Below, piece by piece: positions 55,002 to 63,781 of a stretch of 64,000 nt of DNA. The stretch's first letter is position 1; each line of letters opens with the position of its first letter. The notes under the pieces were generated by a model, which worked only from the letters and a program-made list of their open reading frames with translations, did not search any database and was not told the DNA's origin. Position numbers and translations under genes: made by a program. The DNA is from Streptomyces sp. NRRL F-5122 (GTDB taxonomy: Bacteria > Actinomycetota > Actinomycetes > Streptomycetales > Streptomycetaceae): NCBI RefSeq assembly GCF_001507435.1, contig NZ_LMWH01000234.1, positions 35,046-99,045 on the forward strand. Reading direction: 5' to 3'.

Positions 55002-56108
55002 GTGCATTTTGTGATCAGGACAGGAAGGCTCCCACATCGTCGTCCTCAGCGAGCGAGACGGCGAGGATCCGCGCTGCTGTCCCCGGTGATCGTCACCGTC
55101 CTCATCGCGAGCCTCGCGTTCTCCACGCCGAGGGAGATCGCCATCAGCCGCCTGTTGCCCGCGGCGCCCGCGCTCGCCGCCTCGATGTGGTCCGTGTTCG
55201 CGACGGTGCTTCTGGGAGTCTGCTGTCTGCTGGTCATGATCGGGCTCAGCTTCCTCTACTCCGATCTCGGGACGCCCTACACGGGTGCGGCGATCGTCGC
55301 GGTCACCTTGGCAGCCGCCTATGCGAGCCATCTTCGGTTGCAGAGGGAGGAGACACTCGTCCAGGTCCGGCTCGTCGCCGACACGGCCCAACAGGTCCTG
55401 CTGCGACCGCTGCCGAACCGCATCCGGGACGTCGCGATCGAGTCGCTGTATCTGGCAGCCCAGGAACAGGCCCGGATCGGAGGCGACTTCTACGAGGCGG
55501 CCGAGACGCCGTACGGGATCCGGCTGCTCATCGGCGACGTCCGCGGCAAGGGGCTGTCCGCGGTGGGCGCGGCCTCTGCGCTGATCAACTGCTTCCGGGA
55601 GAACGCCTACGACCAGCCCGACTTGACGAGCATCGTCCACCGTCTCGAGACCTGTATCACCCGCCACGGCGTGGCGTTCCCCACCCAGCACCTGCCCGAG
55701 CACTTCGCCACCGCGCTCATCGCCGAGATCCCCTACGACGGCGACTGCGTCAGACTCCTGAACTGCGGCCATCCCCCGCCGCTGCTGGTCCACTGCGGAG
55801 AGGTCCGCGTCGCCGAGCCCACCAGCGTCTCACCGCCCCTGAATCTGGGCCCGCTGGTCGGGAACCGCTACTACGTCGACACCTTGGCCTTCGTGCCGGG
55901 CGATCAACTGCTGCTCTACACCGACGGCGTGACGGAGACCCGCAACCGCGACGGCGACTTCTTCCCCCTGCCGGACTGGCTGCGGCAGCAGCGGCCGACG
56001 CCGCCCGGCGGGTTGCTCGACCGGCTGCACCGGGACCTGCTCCGCTACAGCGACGGAGTGCTCGACGACGACATCGCGGCCCTCGCGCTGCGGTGCATGC
56101 GCACCTGA
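55002..56108 (+). CDS. Membrane-anchored SpoIIE (PP2C) phosphatase
   Basis: 368 residues. Three hydrophobic helices in the first 120 residues (LLSPVIVTVLIASLAFS; SVFATVLLGVCCLLVMIG; TGAAIVAVTLAAAYAS), then a cytoplasmic SpoIIE phosphatase domain with intact metal motifs: GGDFYEA, GDVRGKG, LYTDGVTE and DDDIAALA. Dephosphorylates anti-anti-sigma proteins in characterised relatives. GTG 55002 has no ribosome site; GTG 55011 is an alternative. No STAS gene adjoins it. Confidence 0.9.
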   Translation: MHFVIRTGRLPHRRPQRARRRGSALLSPVIVTVLIASLAFSTPREIAISRLLPAAPALAASMWSVFATVLLGVCCLLVMIGLSFLYSDLGTPYTGAAIVAVTLAAAYASHLRLQREETLVQVRLVADTAQQVLLRPLPNRIRDVAIESLYLAAQEQARIGGDFYEAAETPYGIRLLIGDVRGKGLSAVGAASALINCFRENAYDQPDLTSIVHRLETCITRHGVAFPTQHLPEHFATALIAEIPYDGDCVRLLNCGHPPPLLVHCGEVRVAEPTSVSPPLNLGPLVGNRYYVDTLAFVPGDQLLLYTDGVTETRNRDGDFFPLPDWLRQQRPTPPGGLLDRLHRDLLRYSDGVLDDDIAALALRCMRT

Positions 56109-56483
56109 CGCCTGCCCCCCGACCGCCGACGTGACGACCAGGACGCCGCGGTCGTGGATCGCATCCGACATGTGGCGGGCGCGGACGGTGTTCCGCCCGC
56201 GCCCCGAGCCCTCGCCCGCTCAACTCCGGCAGCCCCCACGCCTCGGCCGCCGCATCCCGGAGTGGCGCAGTGCCCCGATCCCTCGACGACCTGGGCTCGC
56301 GGCAACCGGCCGTACGTCATCCCCACGGCTGCCAACGTCCCCTCCGGACAGGCAAGGCGGGAGCGCTGGACCGGGAGTGACCCGTCGGCCACTCCGGGGG
56401 AGGTCCGGCGCCCGGCAGACCGGAGCACCTGATGCTGCGGTGCTCGAGGTCGCCGGTGGGCCGGGACGGTCGGGGCAGGACAC
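56109..56483. other. Intergenic stretch, nothing recognised
   Basis: 375 bases between convergent genes. No gene or strong hairpin was found; a terminator for both flanking genes is expected but not evident. Confidence 0.35.
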
Positions 56484-56969
56484 TCAGTACGGCTTCCGCC
56501 ATGTCAGTTCCGCCGTGCGGTACCCGCCCCACATGCGCACGGGGGTGGCCAGGCCGAGCTTCAGGCGTGTGTCGTCGAACGTCAGCTTCCGCACCTGGGG
56601 CCGGCCCACCCAATCGGGGAACAGGCTGGTGGTGACGTGGTGTTCGACGGTGGTCGGGTCCACGACGTCGAAGGTGCCTCCGTAGGCGATATAGGTCACC
56701 GCCGCCCGGGCCAACTCCTCCGGCGGGGTGTCCTCGAGACGTTCGGAGCCTGTGGCCGGACGGTCGCCACGGCTCAACTGGGCCGACATGTAACCGTCGG
56801 CGGTATAGACGATCAGTCCCTGCGGTGCGGGGCCGAGCGGGTGGATGACGTGTCCGTCGGCGCTCGTCGCGGTGTAGGACACGAGTGTCCATGCGCCGAT
56901 CAGCCGTCTGCGCACCGCTTCGCAGGCCTGACGTTCGCCGTCGGTGTGTGTCGGGCGGAGGGTGGCCAT
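56484..56969 (-). CDS. Lipocalin-like domain protein
   Basis: 161 residues with the lipocalin-like domain (PF13924): RLIGAWTLVSYTATSADGHV, GLIVYTADGYMSAQLSRGDR, YIAYGGTFDVVD and HHVTTSLFPDWVG. Binds small hydrophobic molecules in related proteins. No signal peptide. ATG 56969 follows AGAAAGGAACACCCCC. Last gene of a reverse-strand run with MFS, aldehyde dehydrogenase and hydrolase genes, 35 bases after the MFS gene. Confidence 0.87.
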   Translation of the reverse strand: MATLRPTHTDGERQACEAVRRRLIGAWTLVSYTATSADGHVIHPLGPAPQGLIVYTADGYMSAQLSRGDRPATGSERLEDTPPEELARAAVTYIAYGGTFDVVDPTTVEHHVTTSLFPDWVGRPQVRKLTFDDTRLKLGLATPVRMWGGYRTAELTWRKPY

Positions 56970-57004
56970 GGGGGTGTTCCTTTCTTCCGCGGGTCGTGGG
57001 TCGC

Positions 57005-58273
57005 CTACCGGTGTTCGCTCACGGCGGGCTCGGGGTGTGCGGCAGGGGAGGCACGTCGGGTCCCCGGGCCCTCAGGGGGGCCGTGCCGGTTGACGGCGTG
57101 GACCGTGAGGATGAGTGCCGCGATGGCGAGGAAGGCCATCCCCTCCAAGGCCACCGCCGTCCAGCCGTGGCTCTCGAAGAGCGCGACGGCGAGGGCGGAG
57201 CCGACCGCGGCGCTCGCGAACAGGGAGAACATGTAGAGGGTGTTCAGCCTGGCCCGTACCGCCACGGGCCCTGCGAAGATCCGGGTCTGGTTGGCTATCT
57301 GAGCGCTTGTGGTGCCGTAGCCCAGCAGATTGCATCCGATGACGAGGGCCGCAAGCGAGTCGCCGTCGAGCAGGAAGACGAGGAAGGCGGTCGTGGCGGA
57401 GGCCAGGGCGATGACGTTGACGGTGTCGGGGCCGTAGCGGTCGCTGAGCCTTCCGGAGTAACGGGCCGCCAGGGCGCCCGGGACGCTGCTGAGACCGAAC
57501 AGCCCCGCCGCGGCCGGTCCGAGTTCCAGCGGCTTCTGGGACAGGTGGAAGGCAAGGGTGGCCCAGAACGACGAGAAGGCGCCGTAGACCCCCGCGCCGA
57601 GGAGAGCGGACAGGCGCAGGGAGGGGTGGCGGAGGACGAGCGGGGGCATGGACGCGAGCAGTTTCAGGTAACCGGTCGTGTCCTTACCGGTGTTCGCACC
57701 GCGCTCCGGCATGTATCGAGGCAGGACGAACAGGAGGCAGGCCGTGACGAGCGCGGCGGCGAAATAGTCGGCGCGCCATGTTCCGGTCGCCTGGGAGAGG
57801 GCTCCCGAGACGGTGCGGGAGAGCAGAGCGCCCAGGGTCAGTCCGGTGCCGACGGCCCCCAGGGCTCGGCCCGCCTGGCCCTTGGCAGCCAGCGAGGCGA
57901 CGGTGGGCATGATGATCTGCGGGACCACGGTGGTCGTCGACAGGACGAGGGTCGCAAGGCTCAACAGCGCGATCGAGGGGGCCAGCGCTCCGGCGAGCAG
58001 GGCGATCGCGGTGACGGCAAGCAGGATTCGGGAGACGCTGCGCAGCGGGGCACGGTCGGCGAGGGGGACGATCGCGACGATGCCCAGGGCGTAGCCGATC
58101 TGGCCGGCCGTGGCGACACCTCCAGCGGCCGTGGAGGAGACACCGAGGTCCAGGGCGATCCGCTCGAGGAGCGGCTGGGTGAAGTAGATGTTGGCGACGG
58201 TGATGGCGGTGGCGACGGCGAAGACGGGGATGGTGCCGCGCTTCATGGCCGGGGCGGGGGACGGCGGGGTCAT
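57005..58273 (-). CDS. MFS transporter (AraJ-like efflux type)
   Basis: 422 residues with about 12 helices. FAVATAITVANIYFTQPLLE and VATAGQIGYALGIVAIVPLA DR, in two pieces, are typical of MFS_1 efflux proteins related to AraJ/YgaY. Substrate unknown; may export a toxic aldehyde precursor or product handled by the neighbours. ATG 58273 follows GAAGGGCCCC. It lies 110 bases after the aldehyde dehydrogenase gene on the same strand. Confidence 0.88.
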   Translation of the reverse strand: MTPPSPAPAMKRGTIPVFAVATAITVANIYFTQPLLERIALDLGVSSTAAGGVATAGQIGYALGIVAIVPLADRAPLRSVSRILLAVTAIALLAGALAPSIALLSLATLVLSTTTVVPQIIMPTVASLAAKGQAGRALGAVGTGLTLGALLSRTVSGALSQATGTWRADYFAAALVTACLLFVLPRYMPERGANTGKDTTGYLKLLASMPPLVLRHPSLRLSALLGAGVYGAFSSFWATLAFHLSQKPLELGPAAAGLFGLSSVPGALAARYSGRLSDRYGPDTVNVIALASATTAFLVFLLDGDSLAALVIGCNLLGYGTTSAQIANQTRIFAGPVAVRARLNTLYMFSLFASAAVGSALAVALFESHGWTAVALEGMAFLAIAALILTVHAVNRHGPPEGPGTRRASPAAHPEPAVSEHR

Positions 58274-58383
58274 GGGGCCCTTCACGGGGACACGGGGGTG
58301 AGCGGGGGCACCGCCCGGCACCGGCGCGCGGGGACGCCGGCGCCGGGACGGGCCCTGTTCGGTGATCGGGACGGGGAGCGGCG

Positions 58384-59961
58384 TCAGTCGCGGGTGAGTT
58401 CGCCGTCGACGAGCCGCCACAGGTGCAGCATGTTGGCCTCGCGCAGCGGGCTCGGCAGCAGTTCGTCCGGGAATCCCTGGTAGGTGACCGGGCGCAGGAA
58501 CCGCTCGATCGCGCTCATTCCGACGGAGGTGAACCGGCTGTCCGACGTCGCGGGGAACGGCCCACCGTGGACGGAGGCGTAGGACACCTCCTGGGGGATG
58601 GAGAAGGTGTTGACCACGATGCGGCCGGTACGGCGCTCCAGGATGGGCACGAGCCGTGCCGCGGCGGCGTGATCGGGCTGGTCGGCGTGCATGGTGGCCG
58701 AGAGCTGCCCACGGAAGGCGCGGGCAGCCTCGAAGAGCTGCTCGAGACCGGTCAGCCGGACCAGCAGGACGGCGGGGCCGAAGACCTCCTCGCGAAGGGC
58801 GGGGTCGGCCAGCAGTTGATCACCGCTCACCTCGTACAACAGGGACTGACCGTCCCATGCGCGGATCGGATCCGGGCCTGCGCCGATACGCGTGGCACCG
58901 CTGTCCTCCAGCCGCTGGACGTTGCGCGTGTAGGCGTCGTGGATACCGGGTGTGAGCATGGTCCGCGCCGCCACCTTCTCCACCTCGGCCCGCGCCGCGT
59001 CGCGCATCTCCTCGAAGCCGGGGCCGTCGACGCCCAGCAGGACGGCCGGCTTCAGGCAGGCCTGCCCGACGTTGTACTGCGCGCGCTGGGCCAGGCCCGC
59101 GCCGATCTCCGCACCGCGGGCCGCGGCTGCGGCCGGCAGGACGAAGGTCGGGTTGACGCTGGTCATCTCGGTGAACACGGGGATGGGGTCGGGGCGTTGC
59201 TGGGCGCGGCGGAAGAGAGCCATGCCGCCGGCCTCGGAACCGGTGAAGGTGACCGCACGGACCAGGGGGTGATCCACCAGGGCCTCACCGATCTCGTTGC
59301 CAGGACCCCGGACCAGCGAGAAGACGCCTTCGTGCAGTCCCGCCTCCGCGACGGCCTGCTGGATGGCGCGACCGGCGATCTCGGAGGCGCCCGGATGGGC
59401 GTTGTGGGCCTTGAGGACAACGGGGCAGCCGGCGGCCAGGGCGGAGACAGTGTCGCCGCCCGCCACCGAGTAGGAGATCGGGAAGTTGCTCGCGCCGAAG
59501 ATCGCCACAGGACCGAGGGCCACCTTCTGCATCCGGTGGTCCACGCGTGGTGCGGGTTGCCGGTCCGGCTGGGCGGGGTCGATGGTCGCCTGGAGGAACC
59601 GCCCCTGGCGGACCACGGTGGCGAACTTGCGGAACACCGCGGCCGTCCGAATGGTCTCGCCCTCGAACTGGGCCGCGGGCAGACCGGTCTCCACCGAGGT
59701 GCGTGCGGCGAGTTCACCCTTGACCGCCTCGAGCTTGTCCGCGACGAGGTCGAGGAACGCGGCCCGTTCGGCCAGGCCGGTGTGGCTGTAGCTGTCGAAG
59801 GCCTCGTCGGCGAGACGAACGGCGCGGTCGACCTCGGCGTGACCGCCGAAGGCGAACTCGGGCTCGATCAGCTCTCCGGTGGCCGGGTTGAGCGCCTTCA
59901 TCGTGCCTGCCGAGGCGGGCACGGCGGCTGCCCCTATCAGGAGTTCTCCGGTCAGCGTCAC
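58384..59961 (-). CDS. Aldehyde dehydrogenase (2,5-dioxovalerate dehydrogenase type)
   Basis: 525 residues, in the AraE/KGSADH branch of the NADP+-dependent aldehyde dehydrogenases. GPVAIFGASNFPISYSVAGG is the fold motif, FTEMTSVNPTF holds the catalytic Glu, and NVGQACLKPAVLLG holds the catalytic Cys (relatives usually have GQFCTxP, so the Ala and Leu neighbours are unusual). Members oxidise 2,5-dioxovalerate, from hexaric acid or pentose breakdown, to 2-oxoglutarate. GTG 59961 overlaps the stop of the hydrolase gene in a GTGA junction. Confidence 0.88.
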   Translation of the reverse strand: MTLTGELLIGAAAVPASAGTMKALNPATGELIEPEFAFGGHAEVDRAVRLADEAFDSYSHTGLAERAAFLDLVADKLEAVKGELAARTSVETGLPAAQFEGETIRTAAVFRKFATVVRQGRFLQATIDPAQPDRQPAPRVDHRMQKVALGPVAIFGASNFPISYSVAGGDTVSALAAGCPVVLKAHNAHPGASEIAGRAIQQAVAEAGLHEGVFSLVRGPGNEIGEALVDHPLVRAVTFTGSEAGGMALFRRAQQRPDPIPVFTEMTSVNPTFVLPAAAAARGAEIGAGLAQRAQYNVGQACLKPAVLLGVDGPGFEEMRDAARAEVEKVAARTMLTPGIHDAYTRNVQRLEDSGATRIGAGPDPIRAWDGQSLLYEVSGDQLLADPALREEVFGPAVLLVRLTGLEQLFEAARAFRGQLSATMHADQPDHAAAARLVPILERRTGRIVVNTFSIPQEVSYASVHGGPFPATSDSRFTSVGMSAIERFLRPVTYQGFPDELLPSPLREANMLHLWRLVDGELTRD

Positions 59962-60587
59962 GCCTTGCCTCCCTCGATGGCGGCGACGAGCTCTCCCGTG
60001 CCGAGGATCGCGTGGGCGAACGTGGGGCCGTTCAGTTCGTGCGCGGCCTGCATCATCTCGGGCCGGAAGGCGGCCGTGGCGTCGCGGACCAGTGTCACGT
60101 GGTAGCCGAGTTCCATCGCGAAGCGGCCCGTGGACTCGATGCAGGTGTTGGCCAGCAGGCCGACAAGCACCACGTGGCTGATGCCGTGCTGCTTGAGCTG
60201 GAAGTCCAGGTCGGTGTTGGCGAACCCGCTCTGCCCCCAGTGCTCCTGGACGACGACGTCACCCGGCTGCGGCTGGAAGTCGCTGTGGAACTCCCCGCCC
60301 CAGCTCCCGCGAGCGAAGCTGTGCGTCTTCATGATGCTGCGCTGGGTGGGGTTGGGATGGTCCCAGGTCTCGTAGTCCCCCGGCTCCCAGCGGCGGTGCG
60401 GGACGAACAGCACCTGCACACCGGCCTCGCGGGCGGAGGCGACGACCGAGCGCAGATTGTGCAGCAGACCGACCTCCTCGGCCTGGGCCTGCAACCGCGG
60501 CCAGATCTTGCCTCCCTCGGACAGGAAGTCGTTGAAGGGGTCGACGAGCAGAACCGCCGTGCGGCGCGGGTCGTAGGTCTCGGACAT
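59958..60587 (-). CDS. Isochorismatase-family cysteine hydrolase
   Basis: 209 residues with the catalytic Asp in VLLVDPFNDFLSEGGK and Cys in LVGLLANTCIESTGRFAMEL, the fold shared by isochorismatases, nicotinamidases and amidohydrolases. The Lys expected between them may lie in the PHRRWEPGDYETWD segment. ATG 60587 follows GAGGAGAGACC. First gene of the operon with aldehyde dehydrogenase, MFS and lipocalin-like genes, divergent from a TetR gene. It could hydrolyse an amide whose product is then oxidised. Confidence 0.9.
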   Translation of the reverse strand: MSETYDPRRTAVLLVDPFNDFLSEGGKIWPRLQAQAEEVGLLHNLRSVVASAREAGVQVLFVPHRRWEPGDYETWDHPNPTQRSIMKTHSFARGSWGGEFHSDFQPQPGDVVVQEHWGQSGFANTDLDFQLKQHGISHVVLVGLLANTCIESTGRFAMELGYHVTLVRDATAAFRPEMMQAAHELNGPTFAHAILGTGELVAAIEGGKA

Positions 60588-60603
60588 GGTCTCTCCTCAA
60601 AAT

Positions 60604-60625
60604 CTGGATGATGAGTAGCATCCAG
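60604..60625. promoter_or_regulatory. TetR-type operator, near the hydrolase gene
   Basis: CTGGATG (60604-60610) and CATCCAG (60619-60625) around an 8-base spacer, starting 17 bases upstream of the hydrolase start codon. Confidence 0.6.
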
Positions 60626-60696
60626 AAATGAGGATTACTCCCATCATCCTGGAAGTCAAATATCAGCAGCTCAGTCCAAACTTCAAACCCATGTGT

Positions 60697-60710
60697 ATGA
60701 TGTGCATCAT
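60697..60710. promoter_or_regulatory. Second palindrome, near the TetR gene
   Basis: ATGATG-TG-CATCAT, 48 bases upstream of the TetR start. It shares the GATG/CATC halves with the site at 60604-60625, so one repressor may bind both and control both directions. Confidence 0.6.
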
Positions 60711-60757
60711 CTAAATCTCTTCAGGCGTCTGCGCCATTTCTCGGAGGGAGGCCCGGC

Positions 60758-61348
60758 ATGGGGCACTCACAGGCGGAGAAGGCGGCGTCCCGCGAGCGGG
60801 TGCTCCGCATAGCGGCCCGCAAGGTGCGCGCGGAGGGCGTCACCCGACCGGGCATCGCGGACCTCATGAAGGAAGCCGGACTGACCCACGGCGGCTTCTA
60901 CAAACACTTCACCTCGCGCGAGGATCTGATCGCCCAGGCCGCGAGCCTGGCCCTGGCCGAGGGCTCGGCGAAGATGGAGCGCGCCGCGCGCAAGAACAAG
61001 CAGGAGCCACGGACCGGTCTCATCGACGCCTATCTCGGGCAGCAGCACCGCGACTCCCCCGCCACCGGATGCGCCCTGGTCACCCTGGGTGCCGCCGCCG
61101 GCCGCGGTGACGAGCACTTCAAGGAGCCCTACGAACACCAGGTCCGCACCTATTTGGACCTGATCGCCGGGCTCGACGAGGACTCCGAGGAGACCCGCGC
61201 CGAGGCGATGCTCACCCTCAGCGCGCTGGTGGGCGCGGTCCTCATGTCACGGGCGGTCGCAGACGCCGACCTGTCCGACGAACTGCTCACCAACGTCGCC
61301 GAACAACTCAAGCAGCGAGGGCCGCGGGCATCCGCTCCCGCGACCTGA
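60758..61348 (+). CDS. TetR-family regulator
   Basis: 196 residues. N-terminal helix-turn-helix (GIADLMKEAGLTHGGFYKHF followed by TSREDLI), helical ligand domain after it. The GGFYKHF form is that of the TetR_C_33/YcdC-like group with electrophile- or quinone-type ligands in some members. ATG 60758 follows GGAGGGAGGCCCGGC. Divergent from the hydrolase-dehydrogenase-MFS operon across a 170-base spacer with two palindromes; repression of that operon and of itself is likely. A perfect hairpin follows it. Confidence 0.92.
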   Translation: MGHSQAEKAASRERVLRIAARKVRAEGVTRPGIADLMKEAGLTHGGFYKHFTSREDLIAQAASLALAEGSAKMERAARKNKQEPRTGLIDAYLGQQHRDSPATGCALVTLGAAAGRGDEHFKEPYEHQVRTYLDLIAGLDEDSEETRAEAMLTLSALVGAVLMSRAVADADLSDELLTNVAEQLKQRGPRASAPAT

Positions 61349-61360
61349 GGCTTCGCCCTG

Positions 61361-61396
61361 CGACGGGGCGCGCCGCAACAGGTGCGCGCCCCGTCG
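61361..61396 (+). terminator. Terminator after the first TetR gene
   Basis: CGACGGGGCGCGC (61361-61373) and GCGCGCCCCGTCG (61384-61396), perfect 13-base stem with a 10-base loop, 12 bases past the stop codon. Confidence 0.8.
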
Positions 61397-61454
61397 TCGT
61401 GCCGGCGGAGCGCTGCAGGTCACGGTGTCTACAAGGTCACAGTCCCCCTATTTC

Positions 61455-61476
61455 GAGGGGTCCCTCATGTTACGCT
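61455..61476 (+). promoter_or_regulatory. Operator-like repeat and -10 box of the second TetR gene
   Basis: GAGGG (61455-61459) and CCCTC (61462-61466) around GT form a small dyad. TACGCT (61471-61476) fits TANNNT and ends six bases before ATG 61483, predicting a leaderless transcript with the dyad in the promoter. Confidence 0.5.
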
Positions 61477-61482
61477 CGGTGC

Positions 61483-62190
61483 ATGAGCCAGCGAACCGTC
61501 CTGTCCGCGTCCCAGGCGTCGGCCAAGCCGCTGCGCCGTGACGCGCAGCGCAACAGGGACGCGATCGTGTGCGCCGCCCGTAAGGCCTTCGCAGAACAGG
61601 GCCTGGGCGCCTCTCTGGAGGGCGTGGCCCGCGAGGCCGGCGTCGCGATCGGAACGCTTTACCGACACTTCCCCAGCCGCCTCGATCTGATCGAAGAGCT
61701 CTTCACAGCGAAGTTCACGGACCTGCTCGTCGCGGCCGAGGATGCCGCGGGCATGGACGACGCCTGGCGAGGGTTCTGCCACTACCTGGAGAAGCTGTGT
61801 GAGCTCCAGGCCTGCGACCGGGCCTTCAACGACCTGATCTCGGCCCGGCTGCCCACCCACGCGATCAGCCGGAACATGGACGCACGCGCGAAGGAACTGG
61901 GCGCCCAGATCTTCCGTAACGCCCAGGAGCAGGGTGTGCTCCGCGAAGACGTCACCCCGGAAGACCTCGCCTTCGTGATCTGGTCGCAGGCCGGGATCAT
62001 CCAGGCCACCCGTACCGTGGCGCCCAAGGCTTGGCGTCGCCATCTGCACCTGATGCTCGACGCCTTCCGTGCCGACTGCTCCCACGAGGAACTGCCGGAA
62101 CCCCCACTGACCGCCCGCCAGGTCGAGCAGATGCTGACCACCGTCGAGTGTCCCGAAGAGGAATGCGGCGAGTGCCACGAAGAGGCGTGA
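61483..62190 (+). CDS. TetR-family regulator with Cys-rich tail
   Basis: 235 residues. HTH: LEGVAREAGVAIGTLYRHFP SRLDLI, in two pieces, after NRDAIVCAARKAFAEQG. The ligand domain follows (TetR_C_ SbtR-like; LLVAAEDAAGMDD). The C-terminus is unusual: VECPEEECGECHEEA holds three cysteines and six acidic residues in 15 positions, which might bind a metal or sense thiols. ATG 61483 has no ribosome site and is probably leaderless. Target not evident, since the next 1.1 kb has no gene. Confidence 0.88.
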   Translation: MSQRTVLSASQASAKPLRRDAQRNRDAIVCAARKAFAEQGLGASLEGVAREAGVAIGTLYRHFPSRLDLIEELFTAKFTDLLVAAEDAAGMDDAWRGFCHYLEKLCELQACDRAFNDLISARLPTHAISRNMDARAKELGAQIFRNAQEQGVLREDVTPEDLAFVIWSQAGIIQATRTVAPKAWRRHLHLMLDAFRADCSHEELPEPPLTARQVEQMLTTVECPEEECGECHEEA

Positions 62191-63358
62191 CCGTCCGCGC
62201 CGATACATCGGGCGGGCGGCAACCTCTTTGTGACATGTGATCAGTACGGTCCTGTCGGTCCGTACGAGTCATCACCTTGCTGCCTGCATGCGATCCGGCG
62301 ATGCTGATCCGATGCCAGGGCAGCGCAAAGGGAAACGTCGACAGCACGAGGCAGCAGCCGCCGCTCGTTTCGCGACCGGTGCGGGCCACTGGGACATTCT
62401 CTTCGAGACCCGGACGAGTCGGAGTGGCGCGCCCGTATCCACCGGTGCGTGAGTCGGACCAGCGGATCGACTGGACGGCCGTACGCATGGAAAAGTTGTG
62501 CGGGCGCCTGACTCAGCCGACCACCTACCGTCTCGGCCTCTTCGTGGCGGACCCCACTGCCGATGGGGACGAGCAGCCCGTTTCCGGCCGGGACCCGACC
62601 CCGCGAAAGACGCCGTCGGCCCCGGGTGTGCTCCGGGAGGGACCCGTCTCAGCGGAGGCATCCGAATGACCGTGCCGAGCTGAATGCCGGGCGGGACCTT
62701 GCGCTCTCGAGCCTCACCTTCGCACGTCACCCGGCTCCGCGAGAACTGCTCGAGCGGACAGGTTCCGGCGACAGTCCGGCGGGTGCGGACGAGTGGACTT
62801 CCAAGACGAGTTCTGCCGTCACGGCGATGGCTTGTACGTCGTCGTCAGCGCGGATCGGTAAGGGGGAAGTGGGTTTTGAACACGGCGGTTGGCTTTGTGT
62901 CGACGACGCCCGTCGGGTCCGGGACGTCTTGGTGAGGACATGGCACCGGCGCTGCGCACCGATGCGACATTGCGTTCCAGAAGCCGTGCCCGAGTACGGG
63001 AGCCACGGCCGGGCGGGTCCGCGAGGTCCGCTGCACCGCCTCGCCCAGGAGCCCGGCGTCGGCCTTCCGCACACCGGTCTCGCCGTCGGCCCGGCCCTCA
63101 GCGCCGGACTCCGGTCGAAAACGATGTGACGCCGACCGGACATGACCGCGCATCCCATGCGTCCGGTGTCCACGAGGCGGCGCAATTGCCCGACGCCGGA
63201 CGCACGTCCACGGCGCGGGGAAAGTTCGTCGAGGGGGGCGAAGGAGGCTTCGACATCGTGTGGACTTCGGATGACTCCGGCCACACAAAGGGCCGGGTGG
63301 CACGATCGGCCGCAGGACCCACACGCTCCGGGGGAGCTCGTCATCCAGGGAGCGACAT
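62191..63358. other. Long region with decayed coding sequence
   Basis: About 1.17 kb. Frames are open on both strands but none makes a coherent protein except the split fragment at 62793-62945. The composition is coding-like in places, consistent with gene decay. No transfer RNA or insertion sequence was seen. Confidence 0.4.
62793..62945 (+). pseudogene. Frameshifted remnant of a small protein
   Basis: From GTG 62793 one frame reads VDFQDEFCRHGDGLYVVVSA DR and then stops at 62859. The next frame (one base on) continues sensibly as GEVGFEHGGWLCVDDARRVR DVLVRTWHRR. Joined, they resemble one small protein interrupted by a +1 shift near 62855. Family not recognised. Confidence 0.35.
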
Positions 63359-63781
63359 TCAGCTTCCTGCCAGCAGCTGCGCAAGCTCGCCGTCCAGGTC
63401 GAGCCGCTCCGACTCCGTCCCCAGCGGTACCAGGGACCACGTCTCACGCAGGAAGGATTCCACGCCCTGTGCGGGGAGTTCGAGCAGAGCGGAGCCCCGC
63501 GGGGAACGAAGAGAGATGTACAGCGCATCGCGACCCGAGCCACCGGCCGGCCACATCCGGACGTCGCCATGCCCTGTGTGCTCGCTCAAGGCCTGGACCA
63601 GCATCTCGCGGCTGAGGCACCACTCGACCCTTCCGCTCCGGTCCACGGGATAGAAGGCGGCACGCACGGCATACGGATCGTCCGCCTCGTACCAAAGGCC
63701 TGCGAACATCTCCATCGACATCTCGTGCGACACGACGAGTCGCACGGGCAGCTCATGTGCCACGGTTCTGACTGATCTCAC
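63359..63781 (-). CDS. SsgA-like sporulation/cell-division regulator (SALP)
   Basis: 140 residues of the SsgA family, found only in morphologically complex actinomycetes: LRLVV-type opening PVRLVVSHEMSMEM, DDPYAVRAAFYPV, GHGDVRMWP and the C-terminal acidic DGELAQLLAGS. These proteins help place septa and remodel the wall during sporulation. GTG 63781 follows GAGGAACA. Which paralogue it is cannot be said. No partner gene within the window. Confidence 0.93.
   Translation of the reverse strand: MRSVRTVAHELPVRLVVSHEMSMEMFAGLWYEADDPYAVRAAFYPVDRSGRVEWCLSREMLVQALSEHTGHGDVRMWPAGGSGRDALYISLRSPRGSALLELPAQGVESFLRETWSLVPLGTESERLDLDGELAQLLAGS

Noticed and set aside
63277..63296. CCGGCC-GGCCGG hairpin below the SsgA-like gene
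   Set aside because: Six-base GC-only arms with an 8-base spacer are expected often by chance at this base composition.
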